A stretch of 64,000 nt of DNA. Origin: an uncultured Bacteroidota bacterium. Lineage in GTDB: Bacteria; Bacteroidota; Bacteroidia; Chitinophagales; Chitinophagaceae. The DNA lies in the NCBI GenBank assembly GCA_903831575.1, contig CAIKYB010000036.1, forward strand, positions 1-64,000, given 5' to 3'. Below are positions 1-8,003 of this stretch, piece by piece. Within the stretch, counting starts at the first letter, position 1. Each line of letters opens with the position of its first letter. The translations under genes and the position numbers were made by a program. The notes below the pieces were generated by a model. The model ran no database searches. It worked only from the letters and a program-made list of their open reading frames with translations, and was not told the DNA's origin.

Positions 1-175
1 AGCTACCCCGACAACTATTTTGCCTAATCCTATGAACTGCCGTCCGCCACGGCGGATATGAATCCGATGCTCTAACCAGCTGAGCTACCCCGACAACTAT
101 TTTGCCTAATCCTATGAACTGCCGTCCGCCACGGCGGATATGAATCCGATGCTCTAACCAGCTGAGCTACCCCGA
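1..175 (-). repeat. 82-bp tandem repeat with tRNA 5' halves
   Basis: The same 82-bp unit occupies 94-175 and 12-93, and 1-11 begins a third copy that runs off the window edge. Read on the minus strand each unit starts with a good 5' acceptor strand (TCGGGGT), a normal D-arm (GCTC...GAGC) and an anticodon-stem start leading to CAT at the anticodon position. The 3' half of the tRNA (T-arm with GTTCGA-type loop, 3' acceptor strand) is absent. It is replaced by a perfect GC-rich inverted repeat (TCCGCC-GT-GGCGGA) and an AT-rich spacer. A full tRNA may lie further left, outside the window; an assembly artefact is also possible. Confidence 0.85.
140..175 (-). pseudogene. truncated tRNA (5' half, CAT anticodon position)
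   Basis: Promoter-proximal tRNA-like half. Acceptor 5' strand, D-arm and the 5' side of the anticodon stem are intact, then the sequence diverges just after the CAT at the anticodon position. It cannot fold as a complete cloverleaf because no T-arm or matching 3' acceptor strand follows before the next copy starts at 93. A second identical half lies at 58-93. Whether the parent was tRNA-Met or the lysidine-type tRNA-Ile cannot be told from this half. Confidence 0.6.
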
Positions 176-197
176 CAACTTCCTTAATTAAGGGCTG

Positions 198-219
198 CAA
201 AAGTATTAAATAAAGTCAA
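198..219 (-). promoter_or_regulatory. promoter-like element ahead of the tRNA-half array
   Basis: On the minus strand TACTTTTG (205-198) matches the Bacteroidota -7 consensus TANNTTTG exactly and is followed by the first tRNA half at 175. A TTGAC lies at 219-215, but only 11 nt separate it from the -7, too close for the usual -33 element, so the upstream element is uncertain. A short palindrome (CTTAATTAAG) lies between the -7 and the tRNA half. Confidence 0.5.
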
Positions 220-263
220 CTTGAAAAAAGAAATTACAAAATATAATAACGCCCATGCTATCA

Positions 264-827
264 TTAGCTTATTCTCGCCTTCCAGGGAATTTCAGCCACT
301 TGTAGTATTTGTGCAATATATCTTGACAAAACAAACAAATAATCGCTCAACCGATTGAGGTATTTTATCACCAATGGATCAACAAATATATTTTCCTGCT
401 GTAAAAAAACACAAATACGCTCTGCACGTCTACATACGCATCTGCAAATATGAAGCGAAGACACTGCCTGATGGCCTCCGGGAAGGATAAAAGATTTCAT
501 CGGTGGTAATGCATCATTCATTTTATCAATCTCTGACTCCAAGAGCAAAATATCCGATTCCTTAAGATCTGGAATTTTCATCAAAGGCTCTTTTTCTGGA
601 TCACAGGCCAAGGAAGATCCAATAGTAAATAGCCTGTCCTGGATTTCTTTGAGCATCAAATTCGAAGGCTCGTGATGAATTAAATCGTTTGAAAAACCAA
701 TATGCGAATTCAACTCATCAACCGTTCCATAACTCTCAATTCGCAAATGACTTTTAGGAACTTTCGTTCCTCCAATCAAACTCGTTGTTCCAGTATCACC
801 TGTCTTGGTGTATATTTTTATGGCCAT
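264..827 (-). CDS. PduO-type cob(I)alamin adenosyltransferase
   Basis: Transfers the adenosyl group of ATP to cob(I)alamin (or cob(I)yrinic acid diamide) to make the adenosylcobalamin cofactor in the cytoplasm. The 187-aa protein has the family's N-terminal ATP-binding signature (IYTKTGDTG, residues 5-13), the YGTVDELNS motif (33-41) and the C-terminal R-rich helix CRRAERICV (132-140), the core of the PduO trimer active site. Length and order fit the single-domain family. It is the last gene of a minus-strand run downstream of an ABC ATPase and gatC; neither neighbour points to cobalamin metabolism. The start at 827 gives the canonical MAIKIYTKTG N-terminus. Confidence 0.93.
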   Translation of the reverse strand: MAIKIYTKTGDTGTTSLIGGTKVPKSHLRIESYGTVDELNSHIGFSNDLIHHEPSNLMLKEIQDRLFTIGSSLACDPEKEPLMKIPDLKESDILLLESEIDKMNDALPPMKSFILPGGHQAVSSLHICRCVCRRAERICVFLQQENIFVDPLVIKYLNRLSDYLFVLSRYIAQILQVAEIPWKARIS

Positions 828-878
828 TTTTTATTTTTTGATATTGAAAGAACAATGCAAACTGAAAAAAGTTTAGCG

Positions 879-1586
879 CTATTGTAAAATAACAGCAGGA
901 TTAGAATTAATTTTATCTGTTTCAATTAAACCATCTCTCAATCTGATTACCCGATGTGCAAACAAAGAAATGTCTTCCTCATGCGTTACCAATATCACCG
1001 TATTGCCATCATCATGAATCTTGCCCAATATTTCCATAATCTCATGAGACGTTTTAGAGTCTAAATTTCCGGTTGGTTCATCTGCAAGAATAATTGACGG
1101 ATTGTTTATTAATGCTCTCGCAATGGCTACACGTTGGCATTGCCCTCCACTCAATTCATTGGGTTTGTGGTGCATCCTATCTTCCAATCTCACTTTTTCA
1201 AGAACAGCAGCAGCACGTTCAGTTCTTTCTTTTTTTGAAACGCCACTGTAAACCAGAGGCAATGCTACATTTTCCGCAGCTGTTAATCTGGGTAATAAAT
1301 TAAATTGCTGAAAGACAAAGCCAATTTCTTTATTCCTTACTTCGGCTAATTCATCATCATGCATGACACTCACATCCTTCCCATTTAAAATGTACTTCCC
1401 ACCAGTTGGCGAATCCAAACAACCTAAAATATTCATCAAGGTCGACTTGCCCGATCCGCTTGGACCCATTAATGCCACGTACTCATTCTTGTTGATGTCC
1501 ATTGAAATCCCTCTCAACACTTGCAGCTCTTGTTTACCAAGGTAATAGCTTTTTAAAATATTTTCCAGATGTAGTATTGCTTGCAT
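879..1586 (-). CDS. ABC transporter ATP-binding protein (MacB/LolD type)
   Basis: Cytoplasmic ATPase subunit of an ABC exporter of the MacB/LolD class, which powers MacB/FtsX-like permeases rather than solute import. Of 235 residues, Walker [10 protein letters not shown] is at 41-49, the Q-loop near 93, the LSGGQ signature at 145-149 and Walker [13 protein letters not shown] from 165; the switch His is in VTHEED. The text after Walker B (DEPTGNLDS) is typical of this subfamily. No permease gene is adjacent: the gene lies 2 bp after gatC and before the adenosyltransferase, so its membrane partner must be encoded elsewhere. Confidence 0.92.
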   Translation of the reverse strand: MQAILHLENILKSYYLGKQELQVLRGISMDINKNEYVALMGPSGSGKSTLMNILGCLDSPTGGKYILNGKDVSVMHDDELAEVRNKEIGFVFQQFNLLPRLTAAENVALPLVYSGVSKKERTERAAAVLEKVRLEDRMHHKPNELSGGQCQRVAIARALINNPSIILADEPTGNLDSKTSHEIMEILGKIHDDGNTVILVTHEEDISLFAHRVIRLRDGLIETDKINSNPAVILQ

Positions 1587-1588
1587 TT

Positions 1589-1879
1589 TTATTTTCTAAT
1601 CACTTTGGGTACTTTGAAAAATTGTTCATCCTTTAAAGGTGCATTACGTAAAGCTTCTGCGCTTGAAAATTCATTATTTACAACATCTTCTCTTAGCATA
1701 TTTACATTTCTGGTGATGTGCAATAATGGTTCCACTCCGGCAGTATCCAATTCATTCAACTTATTTACAAACTGAAGCATATGCTGCAAATCTGTTTTTA
1801 ATGCCTCCTGCTCTTCCCCTGTAAATTCCAGTCTAGACAATACCGCCAATTTATCAATAGTATCTTGATTAATTTCCAT
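1589..1879 (-). CDS. gatC: Asp-tRNA(Asn)/Glu-tRNA(Gln) amidotransferase subunit C
   Basis: Small subunit of the GatCAB amidotransferase, which converts Glu-tRNA(Gln) and Asp-tRNA(Asn) to the amidated forms; GatC stabilises GatA and GatB. The 96-aa protein starting [12 protein letters not shown] has the family pattern: N-terminal helix with [13 protein letters not shown], then VEPLLH and LREDVV, and a C-terminal FFKVPKVI tail. An ATG at 1897 would add six residues (MCYFYK) with no family support, so the ATG at 1879 is preferred. Its stop is 2 bp from the start of the downstream ABC ATPase gene, implying co-transcription. Confidence 0.93.
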   Translation of the reverse strand: MEINQDTIDKLAVLSRLEFTGEEQEALKTDLQHMLQFVNKLNELDTAGVEPLLHITRNVNMLREDVVNNEFSSAEALRNAPLKDEQFFKVPKVIRK

Positions 1880-2083
1880 TTTGTAAAAATAGCACATTTT
1901 AAAAGAGTGAAATTACATAAATATGAATACTGACAATAATCAACTTTATGCTTCGTGTTTGCGAATTGGATGATTAAGCCATGATTAGAGCTAAAATATC
2001 AAATGCAACAAGTAAAAGTTGCCGGGCTTAATCCTATTGAATCAGCCGACTTTTATTATCTTCGTCACTATTATTTTTATAAA

Positions 2084-3118
2084 ATGACTGAAAAAAATTT
2101 AAATAAACCAAATTCTGATATCCCTTCTCAAATTGTAATGAGTGGAATAAGACCTACTGGAATGGTGCATTTGGGCAACTATTTTGGGGCAATAAGAAAT
2201 TATGTAAAAATGCAGGACGCTTTCGAATGTTATTTCATGGTAGCTGATCTGCATTCACTTACTACACACCCCGATACAAAAGAGCTCAAATCCAATGTGA
2301 GAAGAGTTTTAGCAGAAAATATTGCATGCGGACTGGATCCTGAAAAAGCTACTTTTTATTGCCAAAGCCATATACGTGAAACGGGAGAATTATACCTCTA
2401 CCTAAACATGCTCGCTTATAAAGGGGAATTGGAAAAGACGGTAACTTTCAAAGATAAAGCCAGACAACATCCTGAAAATGTGAATGCGGGTTTACTCACC
2501 TACCCTGTTTTACAAACTGCGGATATCATCATGCACCGCGCCAGCTATGTACCGGTTGGGAAAGACCAGGAACAACATCTGGAAATGGCCAGAAATTTTG
2601 TAGTAAGATTCAATCATCGCTATGGTGAAATTTTCCCTGAACCTCATGCCTTTAATTATAATCAGGAACTCATCAAAGTTCCAGGACTTGATGGAACGGG
2701 AAAAATGAGCAAGAGCGAAAACAATATGGCTACTTTGTATTTTGCAGATGAGGATGACATGATTCGGAAAAAAGTAATGAAAGCCCTTACAGATCAGGGA
2801 CCAACAGAAAAAAACGCTCAAAAACCAGACTACATCGAAAATATCTTCATGCTCATGAAATTAGTATGCGAGGAAGATGTGATTAGCAAATACGAAGATG
2901 ATTTCAATAATTGCAGCATCAGATACGGAGATCTCAAAAAGCAATTGGCGGAGGATATGGTAAAATTTATGGCTCCAATACGTCAAAAAACAAATGATAT
3001 CCTCGCCAATGATGCCTATTTAGTAGAGGTTATGGAAAAAGGAGCGCAGAAAGCCGGAGAAAGCGCAAAAAAAACCATGGATTTGGTTAGGAACGCAATC
3101 GGACTAAATTATTTTTAA
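2084..3118 (+). CDS. trpS: tryptophan--tRNA ligase
   Basis: Charges tRNA(Trp) with tryptophan. Class I synthetase signatures are present: a HIGH-type HLGN at about residues 29-32 and KMSKS at 207-211, in a protein of 344 aa, the normal TrpS length. The open frame extends to 2003, but those 27 residues have no TrpS counterpart and a -7-like TATCTTCG (2057-2064) falls inside them. The ATG at 2084, or less likely the one at 2138 (MSGIRPTG), is therefore the better start. No leader peptide or attenuator was seen upstream. Confidence 0.95.
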   Translation: MTEKNLNKPNSDIPSQIVMSGIRPTGMVHLGNYFGAIRNYVKMQDAFECYFMVADLHSLTTHPDTKELKSNVRRVLAENIACGLDPEKATFYCQSHIRETGELYLYLNMLAYKGELEKTVTFKDKARQHPENVNAGLLTYPVLQTADIIMHRASYVPVGKDQEQHLEMARNFVVRFNHRYGEIFPEPHAFNYNQELIKVPGLDGTGKMSKSENNMATLYFADEDDMIRKKVMKALTDQGPTEKNAQKPDYIENIFMLMKLVCEEDVISKYEDDFNNCSIRYGDLKKQLAEDMVKFMAPIRQKTNDILANDAYLVEVMEKGAQKAGESAKKTMDLVRNAIGLNYF

Positions 3119-3157
3119 GAATATCAAAAAAACATTTTGAACTGTTTATTTATTCAA

Positions 3158-3165
3158 TACTTTCG
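3158..3165 (+). promoter_or_regulatory. -7 promoter element for the deoxynucleoside kinase
   Basis: TACTTTCG matches TANNTTTG at seven of eight positions. TTTG at 3136-3139 lies 18 nt upstream, close to the usual 19 nt, and the ATG follows 28 nt downstream. Confidence 0.55.
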
Positions 3166-3192
3166 TGCTCAAGTTAAACCTCGAAAAGAGCT

Positions 3193-3828
3193 ATGGCCAA
3201 AATAAAAAAACCAAAACACATCGCAATTGCAGGCAACATCGGTGCAGGAAAAACCACCCTTACTGAATTATTAAGTAAGCATTACAAATGGATCCCTCAA
3301 TTTGAAGATGTAGACCATAACCCTTACCTGAATGATTTTTATGAAGACATGCCGCGTTGGAGTTTCAACTTGCAGATTTTCTTTTTAAACAGCAGATTAA
3401 ACCAACTCTTAGAAATACAGCGTGGTACCGAAACCGTTATACAAGACAGAACCATATTCGAAGATGCCAATATCTTCGCTCCCAACCTTCATGACATGGG
3501 GCTTATGGGTAAACGTGATTTTGAAAACTACTACAAATTTTTCGAGACGTTAAAATCAATGGTGCAACCTCCAGACTTATTGATTTACCTAAAAGCTTCC
3601 GTACCTACACTCGTTGGGCAAATTCAAAAACGTGGCAGAGAATATGAAGAAAATATCAGACTGGATTATTTGAAAAAACTCAATGACCTTTATAATAATT
3701 GGATTGATACTTACAAAGAAGGTGCCTTATTAGTTATAGATGCCGATGTTAATAAATTTGCAGAAAACGAAGAAGATCTCGGAGAAATTATCAGAAAAGT
3801 AGACTCTACTTTATTTGGACTTTTTTAA
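3193..3828 (+). CDS. deoxynucleoside kinase
   Basis: Phosphorylates deoxynucleosides in the salvage pathway (deoxyadenosine/deoxyguanosine kinase family). The 211-aa protein has the P-loop GNIGAGKTT at 14-22, the family's DR(S/T) motif as DRT at 85-87 within QDRTIFED, and the lid arginines in the RGREYEENIRL segment. Base preference cannot be decided by eye; Bacteroidota members are usually annotated simply as deoxynucleoside kinase. It is monocistronic: its own promoter lies upstream and a repeat-rich gap with a convergent gene follows. Confidence 0.9.
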   Translation: MAKIKKPKHIAIAGNIGAGKTTLTELLSKHYKWIPQFEDVDHNPYLNDFYEDMPRWSFNLQIFFLNSRLNQLLEIQRGTETVIQDRTIFEDANIFAPNLHDMGLMGKRDFENYYKFFETLKSMVQPPDLLIYLKASVPTLVGQIQKRGREYEENIRLDYLKKLNDLYNNWIDTYKEGALLVIDADVNKFAENEEDLGEIIRKVDSTLFGLF

Positions 3829-3876
3829 AATGTTGAAATGGTTCCAGGTTTCGTAGATTTCAAAACACTTCCAAAT

Positions 3877-3926
3877 CAACCTTTCAACCATTCAACCATT
3901 CAACCATTCAACCAAACAACCAACCC
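3877..3926. repeat. TTCAACC-type heptamer repeat
   Basis: A run of near-identical 7-nt steps (CAACCATT / CAACCTTT / CAACCAAA) fills the gap between the convergent kinase and response-regulator genes. Related sequence recurs at 24781-24925 and about 27541-27555, always between genes. No coding or terminator structure is evident. Confidence 0.75.
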
Positions 3927-3927
3927 C

Positions 3928-4587
3928 CTAATCAATCAGCTGGTTTTTCATAGCGTAAAATACCAACCCTACTGAATTCTTCACACCAAAACGCTCCATC
4001 AGCCTATCTTTTATGGCTTCTACCGTTCTTGGACTAATATCCATTTTCCCTGAAATCTCTGCAGCCGTAAATTCCATACAAACCAAGGTCAACACTTCTT
4101 TTTCCCTATCGCTTAACACCACTTCTGAAGTTAAATTCGGATTGAACTTTTGCTTGGCATAATTTTTCTTGATCAGCACTTTATTTACAAACGGATTAAG
4201 GTAAAACCCAGTACGAACAACATCTGTAATAGCTTTTTTAATTTCAGTGGGATCTGTACTTTTTAACAGATAACCCGCAGCTCCGCAATCCATCAAATGC
4301 CCTACAAATCTTTCATCTTCATACATCGTAAGAATAATCACTCTAATACCAGGAAAGTTTTTTGTGATCAATTTAGTCGTATCAATACCATCCTTAACAG
4401 GCATTTTTAAATCACACAATACTACATCAGGTGTGAATTCCGGTATTTTAGCAAGTAGCTCTTCGCCATTATCAGCTTCCATCACAAACTTGATATTGGT
4501 GTATTGACGCATAGAAAGAATCACTCCTTTTCTAAAGATCTTGTGATCATCGGCAATAGCAACTTTTATTTGATTGGTTTCGCTCAT
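3928..4587 (-). CDS. LuxR/NarL-family response regulator (cassette 1)
   Basis: Cytoplasmic two-component transcription regulator of 219 aa. The receiver domain (about 7-125) carries the acidic pair D13/D14, phospho-acceptor D59 (CDLKMP) and the switch residues of LTM and K109. A C-terminal LuxR helix-turn-helix follows (about 152-215; LSDREKEVLTL...ISPRTVEAI). It is the last gene of a minus-strand set with the membrane protein at 5486-6160 and the histidine kinase at 4661-5482, its likely cognate kinase, 73 bp upstream. Three more regulators of the same family lie within the next 6.5 kb. The target genes are not evident. Confidence 0.93.
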   Translation of the reverse strand: MSETNQIKVAIADDHKIFRKGVILSMRQYTNIKFVMEADNGEELLAKIPEFTPDVVLCDLKMPVKDGIDTTKLITKNFPGIRVIILTMYEDERFVGHLMDCGAAGYLLKSTDPTEIKKAITDVVRTGFYLNPFVNKVLIKKNYAKQKFNPNLTSEVVLSDREKEVLTLVCMEFTAAEISGKMDISPRTVEAIKDRLMERFGVKNSVGLVFYAMKNQLID

Positions 4588-4660
4588 ACAATTGCTGTAA
4601 AAATAACAACATCTTTAGAAAGCACCAGTTTTAAAGTGAAATGAAAATTGAAGCTTGTAA

Positions 4661-5482
4661 CTAATATTTATTCCCTCTTGGAACCTCAAGTGTGATTTTA
4701 TAGTAGGTTTGACTTGGGTCAATTTCAAAAAATATTTTACCATTAAGCACATTAATTCTGCTCGCAATATTTTTCAAGCCTAATCCTTGTGCACTTTCGT
4801 TTAATTTATCAAATTCGTTTTGGGTAATCCCTTTGCCATCATGATGGATTCTCAAATACAAATTATTGCCGCTGCTGTTTTGAGTAAGATGTATAAAACC
4901 AGCGCTACTGTGTTTGAGCACATTATTGACCAATTCCTGAATAATTCTGAAAACAAGCAGCTCTTGTTCTACTTTTAATCTTTCTCTATAATCATGAAAT
5001 CTTGCGCTCGCATTAATCACACCACTTCCGCTGATTTTCTGAAACAAATCTGTTGTGGCACTTTCCAGGCCGAAATTTTTCAACGTAGGTGGCATCAAAC
5101 TATGACTGATATTTCGAATCAGTAAAATAGCATCATCAATAATTTGTTTAGCACTGCTTATACTCTGTAATTGTTGCGCCTTCTCTAAATTGACCAAATT
5201 ATCATTTAAATATAAACGTGCTGTTGCCAACAACGGACCTGCATCATCATGCAAATCAGCTGCAATGCGCTGGCGCTCCTCTTCCTGAAAACGAATAGAT
5301 GCATTCAGCAACGTTTGCTGCTTCTCAGATTCCAGCCTTTTCATCTGCATCTGGTAACGTATTACCTTTCTTTGATGAAAGATTACAAAGGCAATAATTC
5401 CAATCGCCAACGTAAGCATCCCTAACGTTCCAATGAACATCAGCCTGGAAATACCTGAAGAATCTGCCTGTAGTAAGTACAT
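4661..5482 (-). CDS. HisKA_3-type sensor histidine kinase (cassette 1)
   Basis: Inner-membrane histidine kinase of 273 aa. One transmembrane helix (about 13-36) is followed by a short coiled linker (39-70), a HisKA_3 dimerisation box with phospho-acceptor H78 in DLHDDAG, and a HATPase domain with N-box (QELVNNVLKH) and G-box (GLGLKNIASR). There is no extracellular sensor domain, only about 12 residues before the helix, so signal input probably comes from a partner. The obvious candidate is the multi-helix protein encoded 3 bp upstream. The H-box ends in AGPLL instead of the more common GQ(K/R)L. Confidence 0.92.
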   Translation of the reverse strand: MYLLQADSSGISRLMFIGTLGMLTLAIGIIAFVIFHQRKVIRYQMQMKRLESEKQQTLLNASIRFQEEERQRIAADLHDDAGPLLATARLYLNDNLVNLEKAQQLQSISSAKQIIDDAILLIRNISHSLMPPTLKNFGLESATTDLFQKISGSGVINASARFHDYRERLKVEQELLVFRIIQELVNNVLKHSSAGFIHLTQNSSGNNLYLRIHHDGKGITQNEFDKLNESAQGLGLKNIASRINVLNGKIFFEIDPSQTYYKITLEVPRGNKY

Positions 5483-5485
5483 AGC

Positions 5486-6160
5486 TTAATTGATATTATT
5501 GTTTGGTGATAAACTATCAAAGTTTAAATCTTTGGGAATTTGGAAGGTATATTTATTTATCGAGTGCTCTATTTCATTTTTCATTAATGCAAAAGACAAT
5601 ATTAAATTTTTAGAAATAGTAATTACACAATAAATTAATTTTAGTTGATTTTTAATACTAACATCCGCATTTGCAGAATTTTGGACTAATAAAATGTAAA
5701 AGAAGTTCCCGGTGAAATATACAAAAAGACCAACGCAAACCCAAAAGCTTATTGAAGAATAAATAGGACTCTCCTGATTAATTTGCATTTTTTCGAAAAG
5801 AAATAAAATAATAAAAATAATAAAAATCAAAAACTCTAATAAGGTAGGATTATTACTAAAAATCAAATTGCTATAACTCAAATAATCATAAATATTATAA
5901 CTCAAAAAAATAGGCAATAGCAATATCAAAATTAACTTAGTTGATTTTGACTCAAATAATCTAAGAAAGAAAATTGAAACAATGAAGTACTCAATAACTA
6001 AATGTATTCTTAAGGTGAGTATGTAATTAAAATAAGAAGTATTCACATAGATGAAAAAATAACATAACAAAGAGAAAACCATTTGAAAAATAGTATACAC
6101 GAAAAAAACCTTTAATGATTTTGTATTTATTTTATTTCTAAAATAAATACAAAATATCAA
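5486..6160 (-). CDS. putative multi-helix membrane partner of the kinase (cassette 1)
   Basis: Unrecognised integral membrane protein, at least 224 aa, very rich in I, L, F and Y, with about six or seven hydrophobic helices and a charged C-terminal tail (about 197-224). It is a paralogue of the protein at 8751-9437: both have a positively charged turn after helix 1 followed by K-(V/A)-FF-(V/I)-YT, and both sit directly before a HisKA_3 kinase gene. The first standard start in the frame is TTG at 6160, but the open frame continues to 6217 and its upstream residues align with helix 1 of the paralogue. The real start may therefore be a non-ATG codon upstream. A sensory or signal-relay role is inferred from context only. 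Confidence 0.7.
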   Translation of the reverse strand: MIFCIYFRNKINTKSLKVFFVYTIFQMVFSLLCYFFIYVNTSYFNYILTLRIHLVIEYFIVSIFFLRLFESKSTKLILILLLPIFLSYNIYDYLSYSNLIFSNNPTLLEFLIFIIFIILFLFEKMQINQESPIYSSISFWVCVGLFVYFTGNFFYILLVQNSANADVSIKNQLKLIYCVITISKNLILSFALMKNEIEHSINKYTFQIPKDLNFDSLSPNNNIN

Positions 6161-6664
6161 AGGTAGAATCTCAGATATTAACGTAATATTTAATAGATTT
6201 TTCAGATTGATAGTAATTTATTCAAAATTACTTATCTCTAACTCAAAATCAAAATTTAGTTATTATTACAAAAACATCAACCTGATTAAATGAAGAATAA
6301 ATCCATGCATACTAGGAATTTTTTTTGTGGTTTAAGATTAATTGCATGATAAACTTCAAACTTTCCCCATCTGGAAACAATAGGTTAGGTCTGCATCGTA
6401 AGAGTACGAAATTTAAAAAAACCTTTACTGCATTGACTTCTATTGATTTTTGGCGCATTTTTCGGAAAAATATTTAGGGTAAATGTACGAAATGAAAATA
6501 GTAATTTTACTATTTAAATCCTGTATCTTTACTTCGTATTTTTACGATACCTGAGCGAATGTGGATAATTATGTGGGGAACTTGGCTTGTATATAATAGG
6601 CTTATTCAACAAAATCTCGGTTCAAAAGATAGAATTTTGCATAACAATCACAACCTAAGAAAAG
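6161..6664. promoter_or_regulatory. divergent control region with repeated TCGTA-N4-TACGA sites
   Basis: A gap of about 500 bp between the divergent membrane-protein gene and the lone regulator gene. It contains two perfect 5-4-5 inverted repeats with the same arms, TCGTA-AGAG-TACGA (6396-6409) and TCGTA-TTTT-TACGA (6534-6547). A lone TACGA half-site lies at 6486-6490, and a 20-bp palindrome with AAATAGTAA arms at 6496-6515. A -7-like TATCTTTA (6524-6531) lies just before the second repeat. The layout suggests operators for one of the encoded LuxR-type regulators (inference). No ORF of note lies here. Confidence 0.55.
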
Positions 6665-7330
6665 ATGTCAACAGAAAACCAGATTAAAATTGCTATTGCA
6701 GATGATCACAAAATCTTTAGAGATGGCATCAAAATGGCTTTATCCAGTAAGACCAATCTGAAAATGCTTTGGGAAGCGGAGGATGGAAAGGATATGATGC
6801 ACAAGATTTCCATAAAAAAGCCTGAAGTCCTGCTCATGGATATCAGAATGCCTGAAATTGATGGCATCAATGCGATTCAAATTATTCGTAAAGAATATGA
6901 GGACATCAAAATCATTGTGCTTACCATGTATGATGACCAACAAATGATCAGCAAAATGATGGAAATGGGCGCCAATGCTTATCTCACCAAAACAACTGAC
7001 CCAGAAGAAATCTACGAAGCCATACTTACCTGCATGAACGACGATTTTTACTTTAATGAATTAGTGAACAGCGCGGTAATGGGCCGACTCATGCAGAAAA
7101 AAAATGTGAGACAACACTATGGCACCAATACTCCGGTTAGTTTTAATGAAAAAGAATTAAAAATATTGCAATTACTGGCTGAAGACAAAACGACTGAAGA
7201 GATTTCTAAAATCATTTTTTTAAGTCCCCGTACGATAGAAACAATCCGGCAGAATATGAAATCAAAAGTAAACGCGAAAACTATTGGAGGATTGATTATG
7301 TATGGCATGCGTAATAAATTGATTGAATAA
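6665..7330 (+). CDS. lone LuxR/NarL-family response regulator (divergent, first copy)
   Basis: Two-component regulator of 221 aa with a receiver domain (acidic pair D13/D14, acceptor D59 in MDIRMP, switch K109) and a C-terminal LuxR HTH (about 155-218). It is transcribed away from cassette 1 and has no kinase gene on its own strand. Its closest relative in the window is the lone regulator at 9909-10586: both share GAN-(A/S)-YLTKT and IYEAI--C in the same places, a relationship not shared with the two kinase-linked regulators. Its start (MSTENQIKIAIADDH) is fixed by similarity to the 4587 gene product. Its stop is 14 bp from the stop of the convergent regulator gene at 7344. Confidence 0.92.
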   Translation: MSTENQIKIAIADDHKIFRDGIKMALSSKTNLKMLWEAEDGKDMMHKISIKKPEVLLMDIRMPEIDGINAIQIIRKEYEDIKIIVLTMYDDQQMISKMMEMGANAYLTKTTDPEEIYEAILTCMNDDFYFNELVNSAVMGRLMQKKNVRQHYGTNTPVSFNEKELKILQLLAEDKTTEEISKIIFLSPRTIETIRQNMKSKVNAKTIGGLIMYGMRNKLIE

Positions 7331-7343
7331 CCAGAATAATCCA

Positions 7344-8003
7344 TCAAAATGTTACAATCCCGTTTTTTACTGCATAAATAGCCAAGCCCACTCTGCTTTT
7401 TACATCCAGCTTGTCAAATAAGGCATCCCGGTAACCATCAATTGTCCTTGGTGTAATTTTAAGTGCCGCGGCGATTTCTTTATAGGTTAAATCTGTACTT
7501 GCCAACCTTAAAAACTCCAACTCTTTTTCACTAAGCATGGATCTTTGTATGAGACTATTATCATTAGGATCTTTTTGAAAGAGATTAGCCAATTTACCTG
7601 TGGTGTCATGGGAGTAATAGAAACCCTTTTCAGCAACAGCATTTAATGCAGCCCTTAATTCTATTGGGTGGGTGTCCTTTTTCAGAAACCCTTTTACCCC
7701 AACTTGCAATAGTCTGATTAATGCAATTTCTGAGTCGTACATAGTCAAAATTAAAATATTGATTTCCGGATAACTGTTAAACAAAAATCTGGCCGTTTCA
7801 AACCCATCAAGAACAGGCATATTTAAATCGAGCAGTATCAAGTCTGGCTTCATCCCATCGGTGAGCATTTTTATAAGCTCATGACCATTAGGTAAAGAGG
7901 CAATTACACTGAACTCCTCAAATGTATTGATTAATGTGGCCAATGCATCTCTCAAAAGACCATGATCGTCAACCAATGCTACTTTAAATTTTTTCTGATT
8001 CAT
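7344..8003 (-). CDS. LuxR/NarL-family response regulator (cassette 2)
   Basis: Two-component regulator of 219 aa: receiver domain with acidic pair D12/D13, acceptor D59 in LDLNMP and switch K109, then a LuxR HTH (about 153-215; LSEKELEFLRL...ITPRTIDGY). Its start overlaps the end of the kinase gene at 7984 by 20 bp, which implies translational coupling and a one-to-one kinase/regulator pair. It is the most divergent of the four local regulators (VKGFLKKDTHP in place of the GANAYLTKT-type segment), so it may recognise different DNA. Confidence 0.93.
   Translation of the reverse strand: MNQKKFKVALVDDHGLLRDALATLINTFEEFSVIASLPNGHELIKMLTDGMKPDLILLDLNMPVLDGFETARFLFNSYPEINILILTMYDSEIALIRLLQVGVKGFLKKDTHPIELRAALNAVAEKGFYYSHDTTGKLANLFQKDPNDNSLIQRSMLSEKELEFLRLASTDLTYKEIAAALKITPRTIDGYRDALFDKLDVKSRVGLAIYAVKNGIVTF

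Noticed and set aside
1-175. CRISPR array
   Set aside because: The 82-bp units are contiguous and identical, without unique spacers, and contain a tRNA 5' half; no cas genes nearby.
1-175. Two complete tRNA genes
   Set aside because: No T-arm or 3' acceptor strand follows the CAT anticodon position before the next copy begins.
2003-2083. N-terminal extension of TrpS
   Set aside because: The 27 residues have no counterpart in the family, and a -7-like element lies within them.
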